Assembly (NCBI RefSeq): GCF_029223585.1
Contig: NZ_CP119423.1
Span: forward strand, 3,658,001 to 3,722,000
Source: Photobacterium sp. DA100
GTDB lineage: Bacteria; Pseudomonadota; Gammaproteobacteria; Enterobacterales; Vibrionaceae
Direction of reading: 5' to 3'
Length of the DNA stretch: 64,000 nucleotides
In this document: piece by piece, positions 31,785 through 46,410 of the stretch
How the letters are laid out: every line of letters starts with the position of its first letter
Numbering within the stretch: the first letter of the stretch is position 1
Notes under the pieces: generated by a model
Seen by the model: only the letters and a program-made list of their open reading frames with translations
What the model was told of the DNA's origin: nothing
Database searches by the model: none
Made by a program: the position numbers and the translations under genes

Positions 31785-31860
31785 TGGTGGGTCGTGCAGG
31801 ATTCGAACCTGCGACCAATTGATTAAAAGTCAACTGCTCTACCAACTGAGCTAACGACCC
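31785..31860 (-). tRNA. tRNA-Lys (TTT), rrn3 spacer
   Basis: A 76-nt cloverleaf with encoded CCA, acceptor GGGTCGT, anticodon loop CTTTTAA giving TTT. It is the middle gene of the Glu-Lys-Val cassette. Confidence 0.97.
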
Positions 31861-31861
31861 G

Positions 31862-31937
31862 TGGCGTCCCATAGGGGAGTCGAACCCCTGTTACCGCCGT
31901 GAAAGGGCGGTGTCCTAGGCCTCTAGACGAATGGGAC
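31862..31937 (-). tRNA. tRNA-Glu (TTC), rrn3 spacer
   Basis: 76 nt, identical by eye to the Glu genes of rrn2 and rrn4. Only one base separates its CCA end from tRNA-Lys. Confidence 0.97.
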
Positions 31938-32113
31938 ACAAAGTTTGTCAGCGAAATACATTTCGCTAACTTTGTGTAAGCGGAGTGACGAGCTTGCGAG
32001 AAGCGACATCATACCGGAACACAAGTTTTTTTCAGGTTTGGGTACCTGAACATGTTCTCTACTTTTCGACCAAGCAATCTGTGTGGACACTGCGTAAAAC
32101 GCAGTCATATCGT

Positions 32114-33665
<1,552 letters not shown>

Positions 33666-33994
33666 AAGTTTTGGCTCAATGAATACTGTTAATCCATTAC
33701 CGAAGTAATGAATGAATTGACTGTGCCGAATCTTGCGATTCGATTTGGTCACTCAGTTTCATTGATAATTCTTTTTGACTATCATTTCACGAGTGCCCAC
33801 ACAGATTGCATGGTCAAATTGTTAAAGAACGTTGACTTTCAATGCCTTGGCACTTCGCGTCTCAGCAAGTCAGGAGGCGTATAATACGCGTTTCTGATAT
33901 CCAGTCAAGACAAAATTTTCATCTTTTTTCGCAGTTGGCGAAAAAGTAAAAACCTTCTGTTGACGTCGCTCACATTGCAATCAGTCGGAGCGAA
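33666..33994 (-). promoter_or_regulatory. rrn4-rrn3 junction: rrn3 promoter, boxA and leader
   Basis: Promoter TTGACT (33903-33908), 16 bp, TATTAT (33881-33886), with boxA at 33819-33830. The sequence upstream of the boxA differs from the rrn1 and rrn2 leaders, so this operon has an independent promoter region. A/T-rich sequence lies directly upstream of the -35 box. Confidence 0.85.
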
Positions 33995-34022
33995 AGAAAA
34001 GCCCGCTGAACCCAGCGGGCTT
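33995..34022 (-). terminator. Terminator of rrn4
   Basis: On minus AAGCCCGCTG, GGTT, CAGCGGGC followed by TTTTCTTT, 12 bp after the 5S end. A clear intrinsic terminator, absent from the equivalent place after rrn3 and rrn2. Confidence 0.9.
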
Positions 34023-34033
34023 ATCCGTAATTC

Positions 34034-34153
34034 AAGCCTGGCGATGTCCTACTCTCACATGGGGAGGCCCCACACTACCATCGGCGCTATTACGTTTCAC
34101 TGCTGAGTTCGGCATGGGATCAGGTGGGTCCATAATGCTATGGTCGCCAAGCA
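34034..34153 (-). rRNA. 5S rRNA, rrn4
   Basis: 120 nt, same type as the other three, followed at once by the terminator. The 5' flank is one A shorter than in the other copies. Confidence 0.95.
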
Positions 34154-34235
34154 AATTCTTACAATCTTAGAAAGCTGATGTTCTCGCACTACATTCAAGT
34201 GCTCATGGAGTCCGTTAAAACCCCTTGGGTGTTGT

Positions 34236-37122
<2,887 letters not shown>

Positions 37123-37378
37123 ATACAACCCCAAGAGGTCTTTCGTATGGCTCAACAACCAAGGTTGTTCATCTGAGTATGATGAACTGTGTTTCGCCGG
37201 ACTCTTACACAAGACACTCGAATGTGTTTTGCTTGAGAACTCGTTCTTCATAAAGAAGAACAAAATAAATCAATCTATCGATTGAATTTACTAGTCAGCT
37301 TTCCAGATTGTTAAAGAGCATGTGTTTGTCTTTCGACATCCACTTTCTAAAGATTCTTAAGGAAAAAACCTTAGAAAG
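37123..37378 (-). promoter_or_regulatory. rrn4 spacer between tRNA-Glu and 23S, with boxA
   Basis: boxA at 37307-37319. The inverted repeat 37340-37350 with 37371-37381 includes the tRNA-Glu CCA. Nearly identical to the rrn2 spacer except two changes near 37219-37230. Confidence 0.7.
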
Positions 37379-37454
37379 TGGCGTCCCATAGGGGAGTCGA
37401 ACCCCTGTTACCGCCGTGAAAGGGCGGTGTCCTAGGCCTCTAGACGAATGGGAC
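37379..37454 (-). tRNA. tRNA-Glu (TTC), rrn4 spacer
   Basis: 76 nt, the same as the Glu gene of rrn2 in sequence and flanks. Confidence 0.97.
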
Positions 37455-37521
37455 ACTATGTTGTCTTTTACTATTAACCAAGCAATCTGTGTGGACACTG
37501 CATAAAACGCAGTCATATCGT

Positions 37522-39073
<1,552 letters not shown>

Positions 39074-39345
39074 AAGTTTTGGCTCAATGAATACTGTTAA
39101 TCCATTACCGAAGTAATGAATGAATTGACTGTGCCGAATCTTGCGATTCGATTTGGTCACTCAGTTTCATTGATAATTCTTTTTGACTATCATTTCACGA
39201 GTGCCCACACAGATTGCATGGTCAAATTGTTAAAGAACAATCCGCTACGTCGCCGGCTTAACTCGCCGTACTCCGTGTCGGTGAGGCGGCATTATAGAGA
39301 CTTGAATCACTCTGACAAGTGTTTTTTTCAAAAAAACTCCCACCC
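39074..39345 (-). promoter_or_regulatory. rrn4 promoter, boxA and leader
   Basis: Promoter TTGTCA (39313-39318), 16 bp, TATAAT (39291-39296) on minus, with an A/T-run stretch at 39319-39336 that could be an UP element. boxA is at 39227-39238. The sequence between the boxA and the -10 box is unlike that of the other three operons. Confidence 0.85.
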
Positions 39346-39514
39346 GGCGATTATTTCTACTAATGTGAGATAAACGCCTCTAATTTCAACATTAGAGGGC
39401 CGTCACATTCACTATCTAGCAATTCCAAGTCAATGAAAGTAATATCAATGTGACTTTGTTGTTAAAATAACCAATAACGCCTTCTTATTTTTCTTATGAC
39501 GATGTAGTTAACTT
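39346..39514. other. Gap upstream of the RRM gene
   Basis: Divergent promoter region for rrn4 and the RRM gene. A perfect 8-bp hairpin (CCTCTAAT/ATTAGAGG, 39376-39397) is seen. No convincing sigma70 promoter or strong ribosome site could be picked for the plus-strand gene. Confidence 0.4.
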
Positions 39515-39964
39515 ATGAAATTATCCAAACAATCTCTTATGCCGGTTCTCGCAATCGCCGTTGTTGGGGGCCTAGTATTTAGTTTCCTTCCCATCCTGCC
39601 CGGTATTGCCTTTGCTCTTGGCGCTATTTGTACTGCTCTTATCCTGCCCCTTATTCCAACTCAAAATTCCTCTGTAGAGCAAGCTTCATCTCAGGCTAGT
39701 AAAACCCTTTATGTTGGCAACCTGCCGTACCGAGCCAATGAAAGTGAAGTGAAGAAGTTATTTTCTGAACATGGTGAAGTCTTTGCTGTTCGCCTAATGA
39801 AAGATAAGCGAACAGGTAAAAGGCGGGGATTTGGCTTTGTCGTGATGAGCAGCAGCGATGCAGAAAACGCCATTGCTCAATTAAATGACAAGGAGTATGG
39901 CCAACGTACTTTGAAAGTCCGCGAGGCAAATGAACCTAAAAGCGAGGATAATGCAGAGATCTAA
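39515..39964 (+). CDS. Membrane-anchored RRM-domain RNA-binding protein
   Basis: 149 residues. The N-terminus has two hydrophobic segments (about 9-27 and 30-48) that look like a membrane hairpin. A single RNA-recognition motif follows at about 64-136 with RNP2 LYVGNL (65-70) and RNP1 RGFGFVVM (104-111), and a charged tail. It likely sits at the inner membrane with the RRM in the cytoplasm. The target RNA is unknown. It is transcribed away from the rrn array, convergent with murI, and its stop lies 29 bp inside the murI 3' end. Small bacterial RRM proteins are mostly soluble, so the anchor is notable. The assignment as an RRM protein is firm, the role is not. Confidence 0.88.
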   Translation: MKLSKQSLMPVLAIAVVGGLVFSFLPILPGIAFALGAICTALILPLIPTQNSSVEQASSQASKTLYVGNLPYRANESEVKKLFSEHGEVFAVRLMKDKRTGKRRGFGFVVMSSSDAENAIAQLNDKEYGQRTLKVREANEPKSEDNAEI

Positions 39965-40742
39965 CCGGTCCTAAATGCATTGTTGCCAAGCTTCTATCGA
40001 GTGCCGCTGTGTTGTTACCAGCGGCACTTTTGTATGTAAGGTTGGACTCATTACAGGCGGTTGTTATTTCCCCTAACAAATCCTTCACCCGATTGGCGAT
40101 AGCTCGTCCAGAATCAATAATAATCACACCACCATCTAGGGCTTGTGAAATTTCCTCTTTAATTAGTGGAAAATGAGTACACCCTAATACAATACAATCA
40201 ACCTTATCGTGCCAAGGCGCTAAGATCACCTTAAGCTCAGAAATGGAAACAGCTTGGCCACGAAGTTTTTGCTCAGCTATTTCGACCAAGCGGGTTGACC
40301 CAATTCTCAACACCTCACAATGACTGGCAAATTGGCTGATGAGTAAATCAGTATATTCACGTTGAACCGTAGCAGGTGTCGCCAATAGGCCAATTACCTT
40401 ACGCTTGCTAAGAGTTGCCGCTGGTTTGATTGCCGGCACGACGCCAACAACCGGAATCGCCAAACACTCACGGAGTGTCGGCAGCACAACCGTACTGGCA
40501 GTATTACAGGCCACAACCACTAAATCGACATTGTGTCGCTCAACTAATAGCGAGACAAGATGCCTGGTACGTTCTATGAGCTCTTCTTCGAGTAATTCAC
40601 CATAGGGAAAAGCCGCATCATCGAATGCATAGATATAGTGAACGTTAGGTAACTGCGCATATATTTCCTGATATACGGAAAGCCCACCTACACCTGAATC
40701 AAAAATCAGTACCCGCTTCACTCTTATTCTCTGCCGTATCAC
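39936..40742 (-). CDS. murI: Glutamate racemase
   Basis: 268 residues. It makes D-glutamate for peptidoglycan. The active-site segments are FDSGVGGLSVY (about 14-24), the first catalytic Cys in VACNTAST, and the second Cys with its His in VLGCTHFPLI. The start is GTG at 40742, or a second GTG at 40721 (VKRVLIFDSG) with equal plausibility, since neither has a strong ribosome site. The C-terminal extension of about 35 residues after the conserved domain overlaps the RRM gene and encodes that gene's terminator hairpin. Confidence 0.95.
   Translation of the reverse strand: MIRQRIRVKRVLIFDSGVGGLSVYQEIYAQLPNVHYIYAFDDAAFPYGELLEEELIERTRHLVSLLVERHNVDLVVVACNTASTVVLPTLRECLAIPVVGVVPAIKPAATLSKRKVIGLLATPATVQREYTDLLISQFASHCEVLRIGSTRLVEIAEQKLRGQAVSISELKVILAPWHDKVDCIVLGCTHFPLIKEEISQALDGGVIIIDSGRAIANRVKDLLGEITTACNESNLTYKSAAGNNTAALDRSLATMHLGPVRSLHYPRF
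40000..40031 (+). terminator. Terminator of the RRM gene, inside murI
   Basis: On plus AGTGCCGCTG, loop, CAGCGGCACT then TTT. A 10-bp stem 36 bp after the RRM stop, located within the 3' coding part of murI on the other strand. Confidence 0.7.
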
Positions 40743-40802
40743 TCACAAGGGGCAACATCATACTGCGAATTTAAGCCTTCACCAAAATAACCACGGTTAT
40801 TT

Positions 40803-41465
40803 TTACACTAGACAATAACGCTGATAATGAAAACGGCTCTGTCTTTCTATCCCCGTCAATTCAATCGCCAAGTTCCGTTGAAAACATGGCGCTTCAACCA
40901 CCAAGGTATGGAATTCACCATCCTCTCCACACGGATCGACACCGGCTGGTAATGAATCGATAAGCGCTCGGCTATACCACTGACCACAGAACCTTCCATC
41001 CAATTGGCTGGTGTCAATCGTAGTCAGTAAGGTTTTAATCCCGCGCTGCAGTATTTCATCAGCCAGTAAACGACTGTCTTGCCCCATCAACGGGAATAGA
41101 CACTGCCAGCCGGCAGGCTCGATATAACTACGGCGGTAGTCGGCTATCCCATTGCAGAACATATCACCAAAGGCTACAGCCTCTATTGCCAACCCACTTT
41201 TGCTCAGCCCTTCAATGACCAAAGACTGATAAACCTCGTTTGAAGGAAACACCGCGGGCAGTGGGATTTCAACTAGTGGCAACCCTGTGAGCGCTGCTTG
41301 GGCTCGAACAACCTCTAGAGGGGTCGCCTGAAAAGGGACTTCATCCTCAACATAGGTAGTAAAAAGGCCAACCACCTCATAGCGGGTATCATCGAGCAAA
41401 CGGATTAAGGTCAAGGTCGAGTCCTTGCCAGAAGACCAACTGACAATTGTTTTCAGCGGATGCAT
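40803..41465 (-). CDS. Dph6/DUF71-type ATP pyrophosphatase
   Basis: 220 residues of the adenine nucleotide alpha-hydrolase superfamily. The PP-loop SWSSGKDSTLTLIRLL lies at about 9-24, and the family hallmark GVDPCGEDGEFHTLVVEAP lies near the C-terminus (about 174-192). The closest characterised relative is diphthine-ammonia ligase of archaea and eukaryotes. Bacteria have no diphthamide, so the ligation substrate here is unknown. It lies 50 bp after btuB in the same direction with a terminator-like hairpin between, hinting at a cobalamin-linked role. That link is an inference from position only. Confidence 0.82.
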   Translation of the reverse strand: MHPLKTIVSWSSGKDSTLTLIRLLDDTRYEVVGLFTTYVEDEVPFQATPLEVVRAQAALTGLPLVEIPLPAVFPSNEVYQSLVIEGLSKSGLAIEAVAFGDMFCNGIADYRRSYIEPAGWQCLFPLMGQDSRLLADEILQRGIKTLLTTIDTSQLDGRFCGQWYSRALIDSLPAGVDPCGEDGEFHTLVVEAPCFQRNLAIELTGIERQSRFHYQRYCLV

Positions 41466-41486
41466 AAGAAAATGGCTCCCAAATAA

Positions 41487-41507
41487 AAGCCACCCACAGG
41501 TGGCTTT
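41487..41507 (-). terminator. Hairpin between btuB and the ATP pyrophosphatase gene
   Basis: On minus AAGCCACC, TGTG, GGTGGCTTTTATTT. A terminator-like hairpin right after the btuB stop. Partial readthrough would feed the next gene. Confidence 0.7.
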
Positions 41508-41515
41508 CTCGATGG

Positions 41516-43363
41516 TTAGAACTGATAGGTTACCGTAGCATAGTAGCTACGTTCTTGGACGTTGTAAGTTTCCTTAGCAACATAGTCCTCATCGAACAGA
41601 TTTGCGATTCGGCCTCGAAGAATTAAGTTATCGTTCAAGTAATAGCTTGCAGCCAAGTCAACCAAGGTGTAAGCATCCAAAGTCATGGTGTTCGCTGCAT
41701 CTTCATAGCTCTTGCCTTTGAATAGCGCACTGACATCAAACTGCCACTGGTCGAGGAAATAGGAGACATTCCACTTGGCATTATGCTTAGAGCGGCGGAT
41801 CAATTGCTTCTTGGTGCTACTATCTTGGGCGTCCAGATAGTCATAACTGATATCGTGGTAAAGCGGTCCCGTATTAAATCCAGCGGTTAGCTCAACACCC
41901 TTGATCTCAGCTTCATCCACATTCATTGGCTTCCAATCACTAAATTCATTGTTCGGGTCAATAGGAGCCCATGCAATCAGCTGCTCAATGTCAGATTGAT
42001 AGGCCGTCACCCGCCAGTCCACTACTTGGTGCGAGCCTGAAATTGATACTTCGTAATTAGTTGACTCTTCTGGTTCAAGATCGGGATTCCCAGAGCCCGG
42101 CCAGTAAAGATCATTGAATGTCGGTGCCTTAAACGCGGTACCGACATTGGCCGAGATCTGATAGTTCGTTAGGAAGGAATAAGCCGCAGCGAGCTGCCAG
42201 GTATTATTGCGGCCATAGCTATCATTATCATCAGTTCTCACACTGCCTTCTAGCTGCAAGCCCATATCGTTGCGGTAAATAGAAGTCAGGTACAGCGCCG
42301 TATTGTCACGCTCGTCCTCGGTGAAAGGCGTCGTACTATTGGAAACTGAATCACGATACCACTCAAATCCCCCTCCCAACTCCAATGCAGTATTGAGCTG
42401 GTAGTGATTTTGCCAATTGACCACATCCCGTTTGGTTTTGATCTTACTCCCGGCACTGATATCACTAAAATTGCGGGCTTCATCCTGATTCTGGGCGATA
42501 GTTAATTCACTGATAAAGCGATCACGGGTATAACTGGCTTTCGCCGCCACGTTATACAAAGAGGATTCACTTTGAGCATTCGGCGTTGAGATGAAGTCCC
42601 CCGTTACAAAGTCAAAATAGCCATCATCATATTCACTTTCACCGTCATGGTAGTAACCTTGGAGACTAACTTTCCAGTTCTCATTGAGCTGAGTGCCAAT
42701 TTCCGCAACCACATTACGGTTCTTGAAACCATCATCATCTTGCTCGTAAGGCTCTTTACGGGCTGAGAAGCCATCGGCCTGCTCACCTTTAAGGGCTATT
42801 TTACCCCAGCTATTTTGGCCTATCGCCCCGGCAACTGAACCACCCAGCAGGTAGTAATCATCACTGCCAGCACCAGCAGTAACCTCTGCCAGGGTTTCAC
42901 CAGGCTGGTAGGCGGTAATAATATTGAGCACACCACCGACCGCATCAGAACCATAAAGTGCCGCTCTTGAGCCTCGAATAAACTCGATACGTTCAATCCC
43001 CGTCAAGGGGATTTGGCTAAAGTCAGCACTGCCCAGCGTCGCACTGCCAATTCGAACACCATTGATCATCACTAATAGATGACGTGAGGTCGTACCGCGA
43101 ACATACACCTCGGTGCTTTGGCCATAACCGCCAGAAACAACCTGTACGCCCGGCAAGCGGCGAAGCACCTCAGCCAGTGACTTAGCTTGGATTGCATCAA
43201 TTTCATCTTTGGTGACAACAGAAACAGGAGCAATCACATTCTTAACTGATTGCTCAAATCGGTTAGCGGTCACTACCATGACTTCGTCGGTAGACGTGTC
43301 GGCAACAACCATAGACGGCAGGCACAACGGTGCCAACGCCACTGCTAAAAGCGTTTTTTTCAT
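41516..43363 (-). CDS. btuB: TonB-dependent vitamin B12 outer-membrane receptor
   Basis: 615 residues (614 in E. coli). It imports cobalamin across the outer membrane with TonB energy. A signal peptide of about 21 residues ends at VVADTS, followed by the TonB box DEVMVVTA, a plug domain with RRLPGVQVVSGG and GSDAVGGVLNII, and a 22-strand barrel ending in Phe (YYATVTYQF). A cobalamin riboswitch occupies the leader. The upstream placement on minus, with trmA divergent, is the E. coli btuB/trmA arrangement. Confidence 0.95.
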   Translation of the reverse strand: MKKTLLAVALAPLCLPSMVVADTSTDEVMVVTANRFEQSVKNVIAPVSVVTKDEIDAIQAKSLAEVLRRLPGVQVVSGGYGQSTEVYVRGTTSRHLLVMINGVRIGSATLGSADFSQIPLTGIERIEFIRGSRAALYGSDAVGGVLNIITAYQPGETLAEVTAGAGSDDYYLLGGSVAGAIGQNSWGKIALKGEQADGFSARKEPYEQDDDGFKNRNVVAEIGTQLNENWKVSLQGYYHDGESEYDDGYFDFVTGDFISTPNAQSESSLYNVAAKASYTRDRFISELTIAQNQDEARNFSDISAGSKIKTKRDVVNWQNHYQLNTALELGGGFEWYRDSVSNSTTPFTEDERDNTALYLTSIYRNDMGLQLEGSVRTDDNDSYGRNNTWQLAAAYSFLTNYQISANVGTAFKAPTFNDLYWPGSGNPDLEPEESTNYEVSISGSHQVVDWRVTAYQSDIEQLIAWAPIDPNNEFSDWKPMNVDEAEIKGVELTAGFNTGPLYHDISYDYLDAQDSSTKKQLIRRSKHNAKWNVSYFLDQWQFDVSALFKGKSYEDAANTMTLDAYTLVDLAASYYLNDNLILRGRIANLFDEDYVAKETYNVQERSYYATVTYQF

Positions 43364-43409
43364 TATGTAGATACCTTAAGTCGCGTTGATTACTGAGCCA
43401 TTGCTCGGC

Positions 43410-43630
43410 TCGGTACACTGGTCGGTCTTCGGACTTAAGAGCTTGGCCGGACGGCCACCTAGGCAACAACTTCCCACTTCAGCCACCTGCATTGCACAGA
43501 TTATAGAAGCAGTGTTTGGAACTGAACGTCCATGTGCTTTCGTTCTCTATCACCGCTGCGCGTCAGTCACGGAGTTTCACCGTGTTCCCCAGCCTGCAAG
43601 CAGGCTAACCAGCGCAATTGCATGCTAATT
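43410..43630 (-). promoter_or_regulatory. Cobalamin riboswitch of btuB
   Basis: On minus the leader shows the core GGGGAACACGGTGAAACTCC followed by GTGACTG and GCGCAGCGGTGA. At the 3' side is the B12 box AGTCCGAAGACCGACC (about 43416-43431). Its last elements lie about 45 nt before the btuB start, as in the E. coli btuB switch, which blocks ribosome binding when adenosylcobalamin is bound. Confidence 0.9.
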
Positions 43631-43774
43631 ATCCTACATCCCAATGTCTAGTTGTTATTGCTTTACAGCTAAAATAACGGTTGATTCACGATTTTATCCG
43701 GTCCAGCACTGGACATCAGTCAGCAATACAATAAAATCTGGCGCTCTTATTTTGAGCAGTTTGAGGCAACCTTT

Positions 43775-44881
43775 ATGGCATCCACCACTATCAATCCGGC
43801 TGAGTACCAATCACAGCTAGATGAAAAAGCAGCGCGTATTCAAAATATCTTTGCCGATTTTGAAACACCAGAGCTTGAGGTGTTTGCCTCTCCTGCCGAG
43901 CACTACCGTATGCGTGCTGAGTTTCGCGTATGGCACGAAGGTGAAGATCTCTACTACATCATGTTCAACCAAGAGACTCGTGAAAAATACCGCGTTGATC
44001 AGTTCCCTGCGGCTAGCCGTCTCATCAATGATCTGATGCCTCTCTTGGTTGAAGCACTAAAACCAGTAAAAGCGCTTCGCCACAAGCTATTCCAGGTTGA
44101 TTTCCTATCGACCCTGAGCGGCGAAATCTTGGTTTCCCTGCTATACCACCGCCAGCTAGATGCCGAGTGGGAAAAAGAAGCCAAGGCACTAAAACAACGC
44201 CTGAATGACGAAGGCTTCAAGCTGAACTTCATTGGTCGTGCCCGTAAGCAGAAGATTGTGCTGGACCAAGAATTCGTGATCGAGAAGCTACAGGTCAACG
44301 AGCGTGTACTGACTTACAAGCAGGTGGAAAACAGCTTCACCCAGCCAAACGGTGAGGTTGCCCAAAAAATGCTGGAATGGGCAGTTGACTGTACCCAGGA
44401 CAGCCAAGGCGACCTGCTTGAGCTCTACTGTGGCAACGGTAACTTCTCGCTAGCCCTTGCCCAGAACTTCGAGCGTGTGCTGGCCACAGAGCTGGCCAAG
44501 CCATCGGTTGATTCAGCCCAATACAACATTGCCGTAAACAATATCGACAATGTACAAATCATCCGCATGTCCGCGGAAGACTTTACTGATGCAATGGAAG
44601 GCCGCCGTGAATTCCGTCGCCTGAAAGATCAAAATATCGACCTGCAGAGCTATAACTGCAACACGATTTTCGTGGATCCGCCACGTTCCGGGATGGATGA
44701 GGGTACGTGCCGTATGGTGCAGGGCTATGACCGTATCATGTACATCTCATGTAACCCGGAGACACTGAAAGACAATCTGGACATTTTGTCTGAAACGCAC
44801 CGTATTACCCGCTTTGCCCTGTTCGATCAGTTCCCATATACCCACCATATGGAAGCTGGGGTGCTGCTCGAGCGCAAATAA
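43775..44881 (+). CDS. trmA: tRNA (uracil-5-)-methyltransferase
   Basis: 368 residues (366 in E. coli). It makes 5-methyluridine at position 54 of tRNAs using S-adenosylmethionine. The SAM-binding segment [16 protein letters not shown] (about 210-225), the [10 protein letters not shown] motif (about 299-308), the nucleophile Cys in YISCNPETL and the C-terminal base in HHMEAGVLL are present. A GAGG ribosome site precedes ATG 43775. Its terminator has been split by an insertion sequence. Confidence 0.97.
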   Translation: MASTTINPAEYQSQLDEKAARIQNIFADFETPELEVFASPAEHYRMRAEFRVWHEGEDLYYIMFNQETREKYRVDQFPAASRLINDLMPLLVEALKPVKALRHKLFQVDFLSTLSGEILVSLLYHRQLDAEWEKEAKALKQRLNDEGFKLNFIGRARKQKIVLDQEFVIEKLQVNERVLTYKQVENSFTQPNGEVAQKMLEWAVDCTQDSQGDLLELYCGNGNFSLALAQNFERVLATELAKPSVDSAQYNIAVNNIDNVQIIRMSAEDFTDAMEGRREFRRLKDQNIDLQSYNCNTIFVDPPRSGMDEGTCRMVQGYDRIMYISCNPETLKDNLDILSETHRITRFALFDQFPYTHHMEAGVLLERK

Positions 44882-44888
44882 AGACAAC

Positions 44889-44906
44889 AAAAAAGGCGCC
44901 TATCGG
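44889..44906 (+). terminator. Left half of the split trmA/yijD terminator
   Basis: AAAAAAGGCGCCTATCGG directly precedes the insertion. Joined with 46411-46429 after removing the element and one target copy, it gives A6-GGCGCC-TATC-GGCGCC-T7, a bidirectional intrinsic terminator between convergent trmA and yijD. Confidence 0.85.
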
Positions 44907-44923
44907 CTGTCTCTTATGCACAA

Positions 44924-44952
44924 ATCCCCGAGCATGCTCGGGGATTTTTTTT
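44924..44952 (+). terminator. Terminator inside the left end of the IS
   Basis: ATCCCCGAGCATGCTCGGGGAT, a nearly perfect 11-bp palindrome, followed by T7, sits between the left end and the transposase start. It would block transcription entering from trmA, limiting transposase made by readthrough, and may partly replace the lost terminator. Confidence 0.85.
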
Positions 44953-45001
44953 GAACTCACTTTCGAAGTTGTGATCTGATCATTTAATAGCTATTAAATG
45001 G

Positions 45002-46399
45002 ATGATTAAGATGGATAAAAATACTCATGAACAATGGGCAGATATGCAATTTGGGCAAGCTAACCTCAACGACCCTAGACGAACTCAGCGTTTAGTCTCT
45101 TTAGCGGCTTCACTTGCTCAACAGCCAGGAGTTGCTGTGTCAAAATTATCTCTCTCACCTGCTGATATGGAAGGGGCATACCGGTTTATTCGTAATGACC
45201 ATATCGAACCAAAAGATATCGCTGAGGCGGGGTTTCAAGTAACAGCTCAAAGAGCCGCAACCCATCCCATTTTACTCGCCCTTGAGGATACAACCGCTTT
45301 AGTCTTTAGGCATCAATCGGTTAAAGGTGAACTAGGGCATATTAATCAGGGAGATAATAATCGAGCTATCTTGGCACATTCGATTTTGCTTTTTGCTCCA
45401 CAAAACCACGATATTGTTGGCTTAATTGAGCAGCAAATGTGGACCCGTGACATATTGAAACGAGGCCAGCGACATCAACATGCTTCGCGGCCTTACAAAG
45501 AAAAAGAGAGCTATAAGTGGGAAAAGGCCTCTCAGAACATGGTTGAACGATTAGGCACTAATATAGATAAAGTGATTTCAGTATGTGACCGTGAGGCTGA
45601 TATCTACGAATATCTGGCGTACAAAGCGCAAAATAATCAACGATTTGTTGTGCGTTCAATGCAGAGCCGATGTATCAAAGAGCATGACAACAAACTCTAT
45701 GACTATGCTGAGCAATTACAAAATGCGACGCCTAAAGTCTTGCATATACCTCAAAAAGGGGGACGTAAAGCGAGAGATGTCGTCCTTGATATCAAGTACG
45801 CAAAAGTCACACTGAAAGCACCAGCCAATAAATCATCTCAGCCCGATACCGCTATGTATTATGTCAGTTGTGTTGAACAAGGCGATAGAAAAGACAAGCT
45901 CGCTTGGCACTTACTGACATCTGAAAGGGTCACAAAAGCAGAAGATGCGGAACGCATTGTCAGCTATTACGAACACCGCTGGTTAATTGAGGACTACCAT
46001 AAGGTCTGGAAAAGTGAGGGGACAGGAGTTGAAGAGCTCAGAATGCAAAGTCGAGATAATTTAGAGCGGATAAGCGTCATTTTAGCATTTATAGCCACAC
46101 GTTTATTACAGTTACGCTTTATGAGAAAAACGTGTTCTCAGGCTGATCATAACTGTGAAAAGGTATTGAGCACACAAGCTTGGAAGTTGTTGTGGTTGAA
46201 AATGGAGAAGAAAACCATTCCCGAGTCGCCACCCAATATATCTTGGGCTTATGAAAACCTTGCAAGAATGGGGGGATGGAAAGATACCAAACGAACAGGA
46301 AAGGCATCAGTGAAAGCCCTATGGGAAGGATGGTTCAAGTTACAAACCATCCTTGAAGGCTATGAGCTAGCAATGTCTCTTGACCATCAAAACTTGTGA
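45002..46399 (+). CDS. IS4-family (IS50/Tn5-like) transposase
   Basis: 465 residues. Parts of the DDE core are visible: EDTTAL (about 94-99), VCDREADIYEYL (about 195-206) and the IS4 signature YEHRWLIEDYHKVWKSEG (about 322-339, the Y-R-E-K pattern). The N-terminal MDKNTHEQWADMQFGQANL resembles the Tn5 DNA-binding domain that contacts the ends. The start could be ATG 45002 or 45011. No strong ribosome site is visible, as expected for weakly translated transposases. No frameshift is seen. Confidence 0.93.
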   Translation: MIKMDKNTHEQWADMQFGQANLNDPRRTQRLVSLAASLAQQPGVAVSKLSLSPADMEGAYRFIRNDHIEPKDIAEAGFQVTAQRAATHPILLALEDTTALVFRHQSVKGELGHINQGDNNRAILAHSILLFAPQNHDIVGLIEQQMWTRDILKRGQRHQHASRPYKEKESYKWEKASQNMVERLGTNIDKVISVCDREADIYEYLAYKAQNNQRFVVRSMQSRCIKEHDNKLYDYAEQLQNATPKVLHIPQKGGRKARDVVLDIKYAKVTLKAPANKSSQPDTAMYYVSCVEQGDRKDKLAWHLLTSERVTKAEDAERIVSYYEHRWLIEDYHKVWKSEGTGVEELRMQSRDNLERISVILAFIATRLLQLRFMRKTCSQADHNCEKVLSTQAWKLLWLKMEKKTIPESPPNISWAYENLARMGGWKDTKRTGKASVKALWEGWFKLQTILEGYELAMSLDHQNL

Positions 46400-46410
46400 T
46401 CAAGAGACAG

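Larger units (their letters stand above)
44907..46410 (+). mobile_element. IS4-family, IS50-like insertion sequence
   Basis: 1504 bp with ends CTGTCTCTTATGCACAA (left) and, inverted, CTGTCTCTTGATCACAA (right). These are close to the Tn5/IS50 outside and inside ends, including the Dam site GATC in only one end. Flanking repeats share 8-10 bp of CCTATCGG depending on where the end is placed, in line with the 9-bp duplication of this group. A single intact transposase gene fills the element, so it may be active. Confidence 0.93.

Noticed and set aside
43386..43628. Plus-strand open frame of 80 codons upstream of btuB
   Set aside because: It lies antisense to the cobalamin riboswitch, with no protein-like features.
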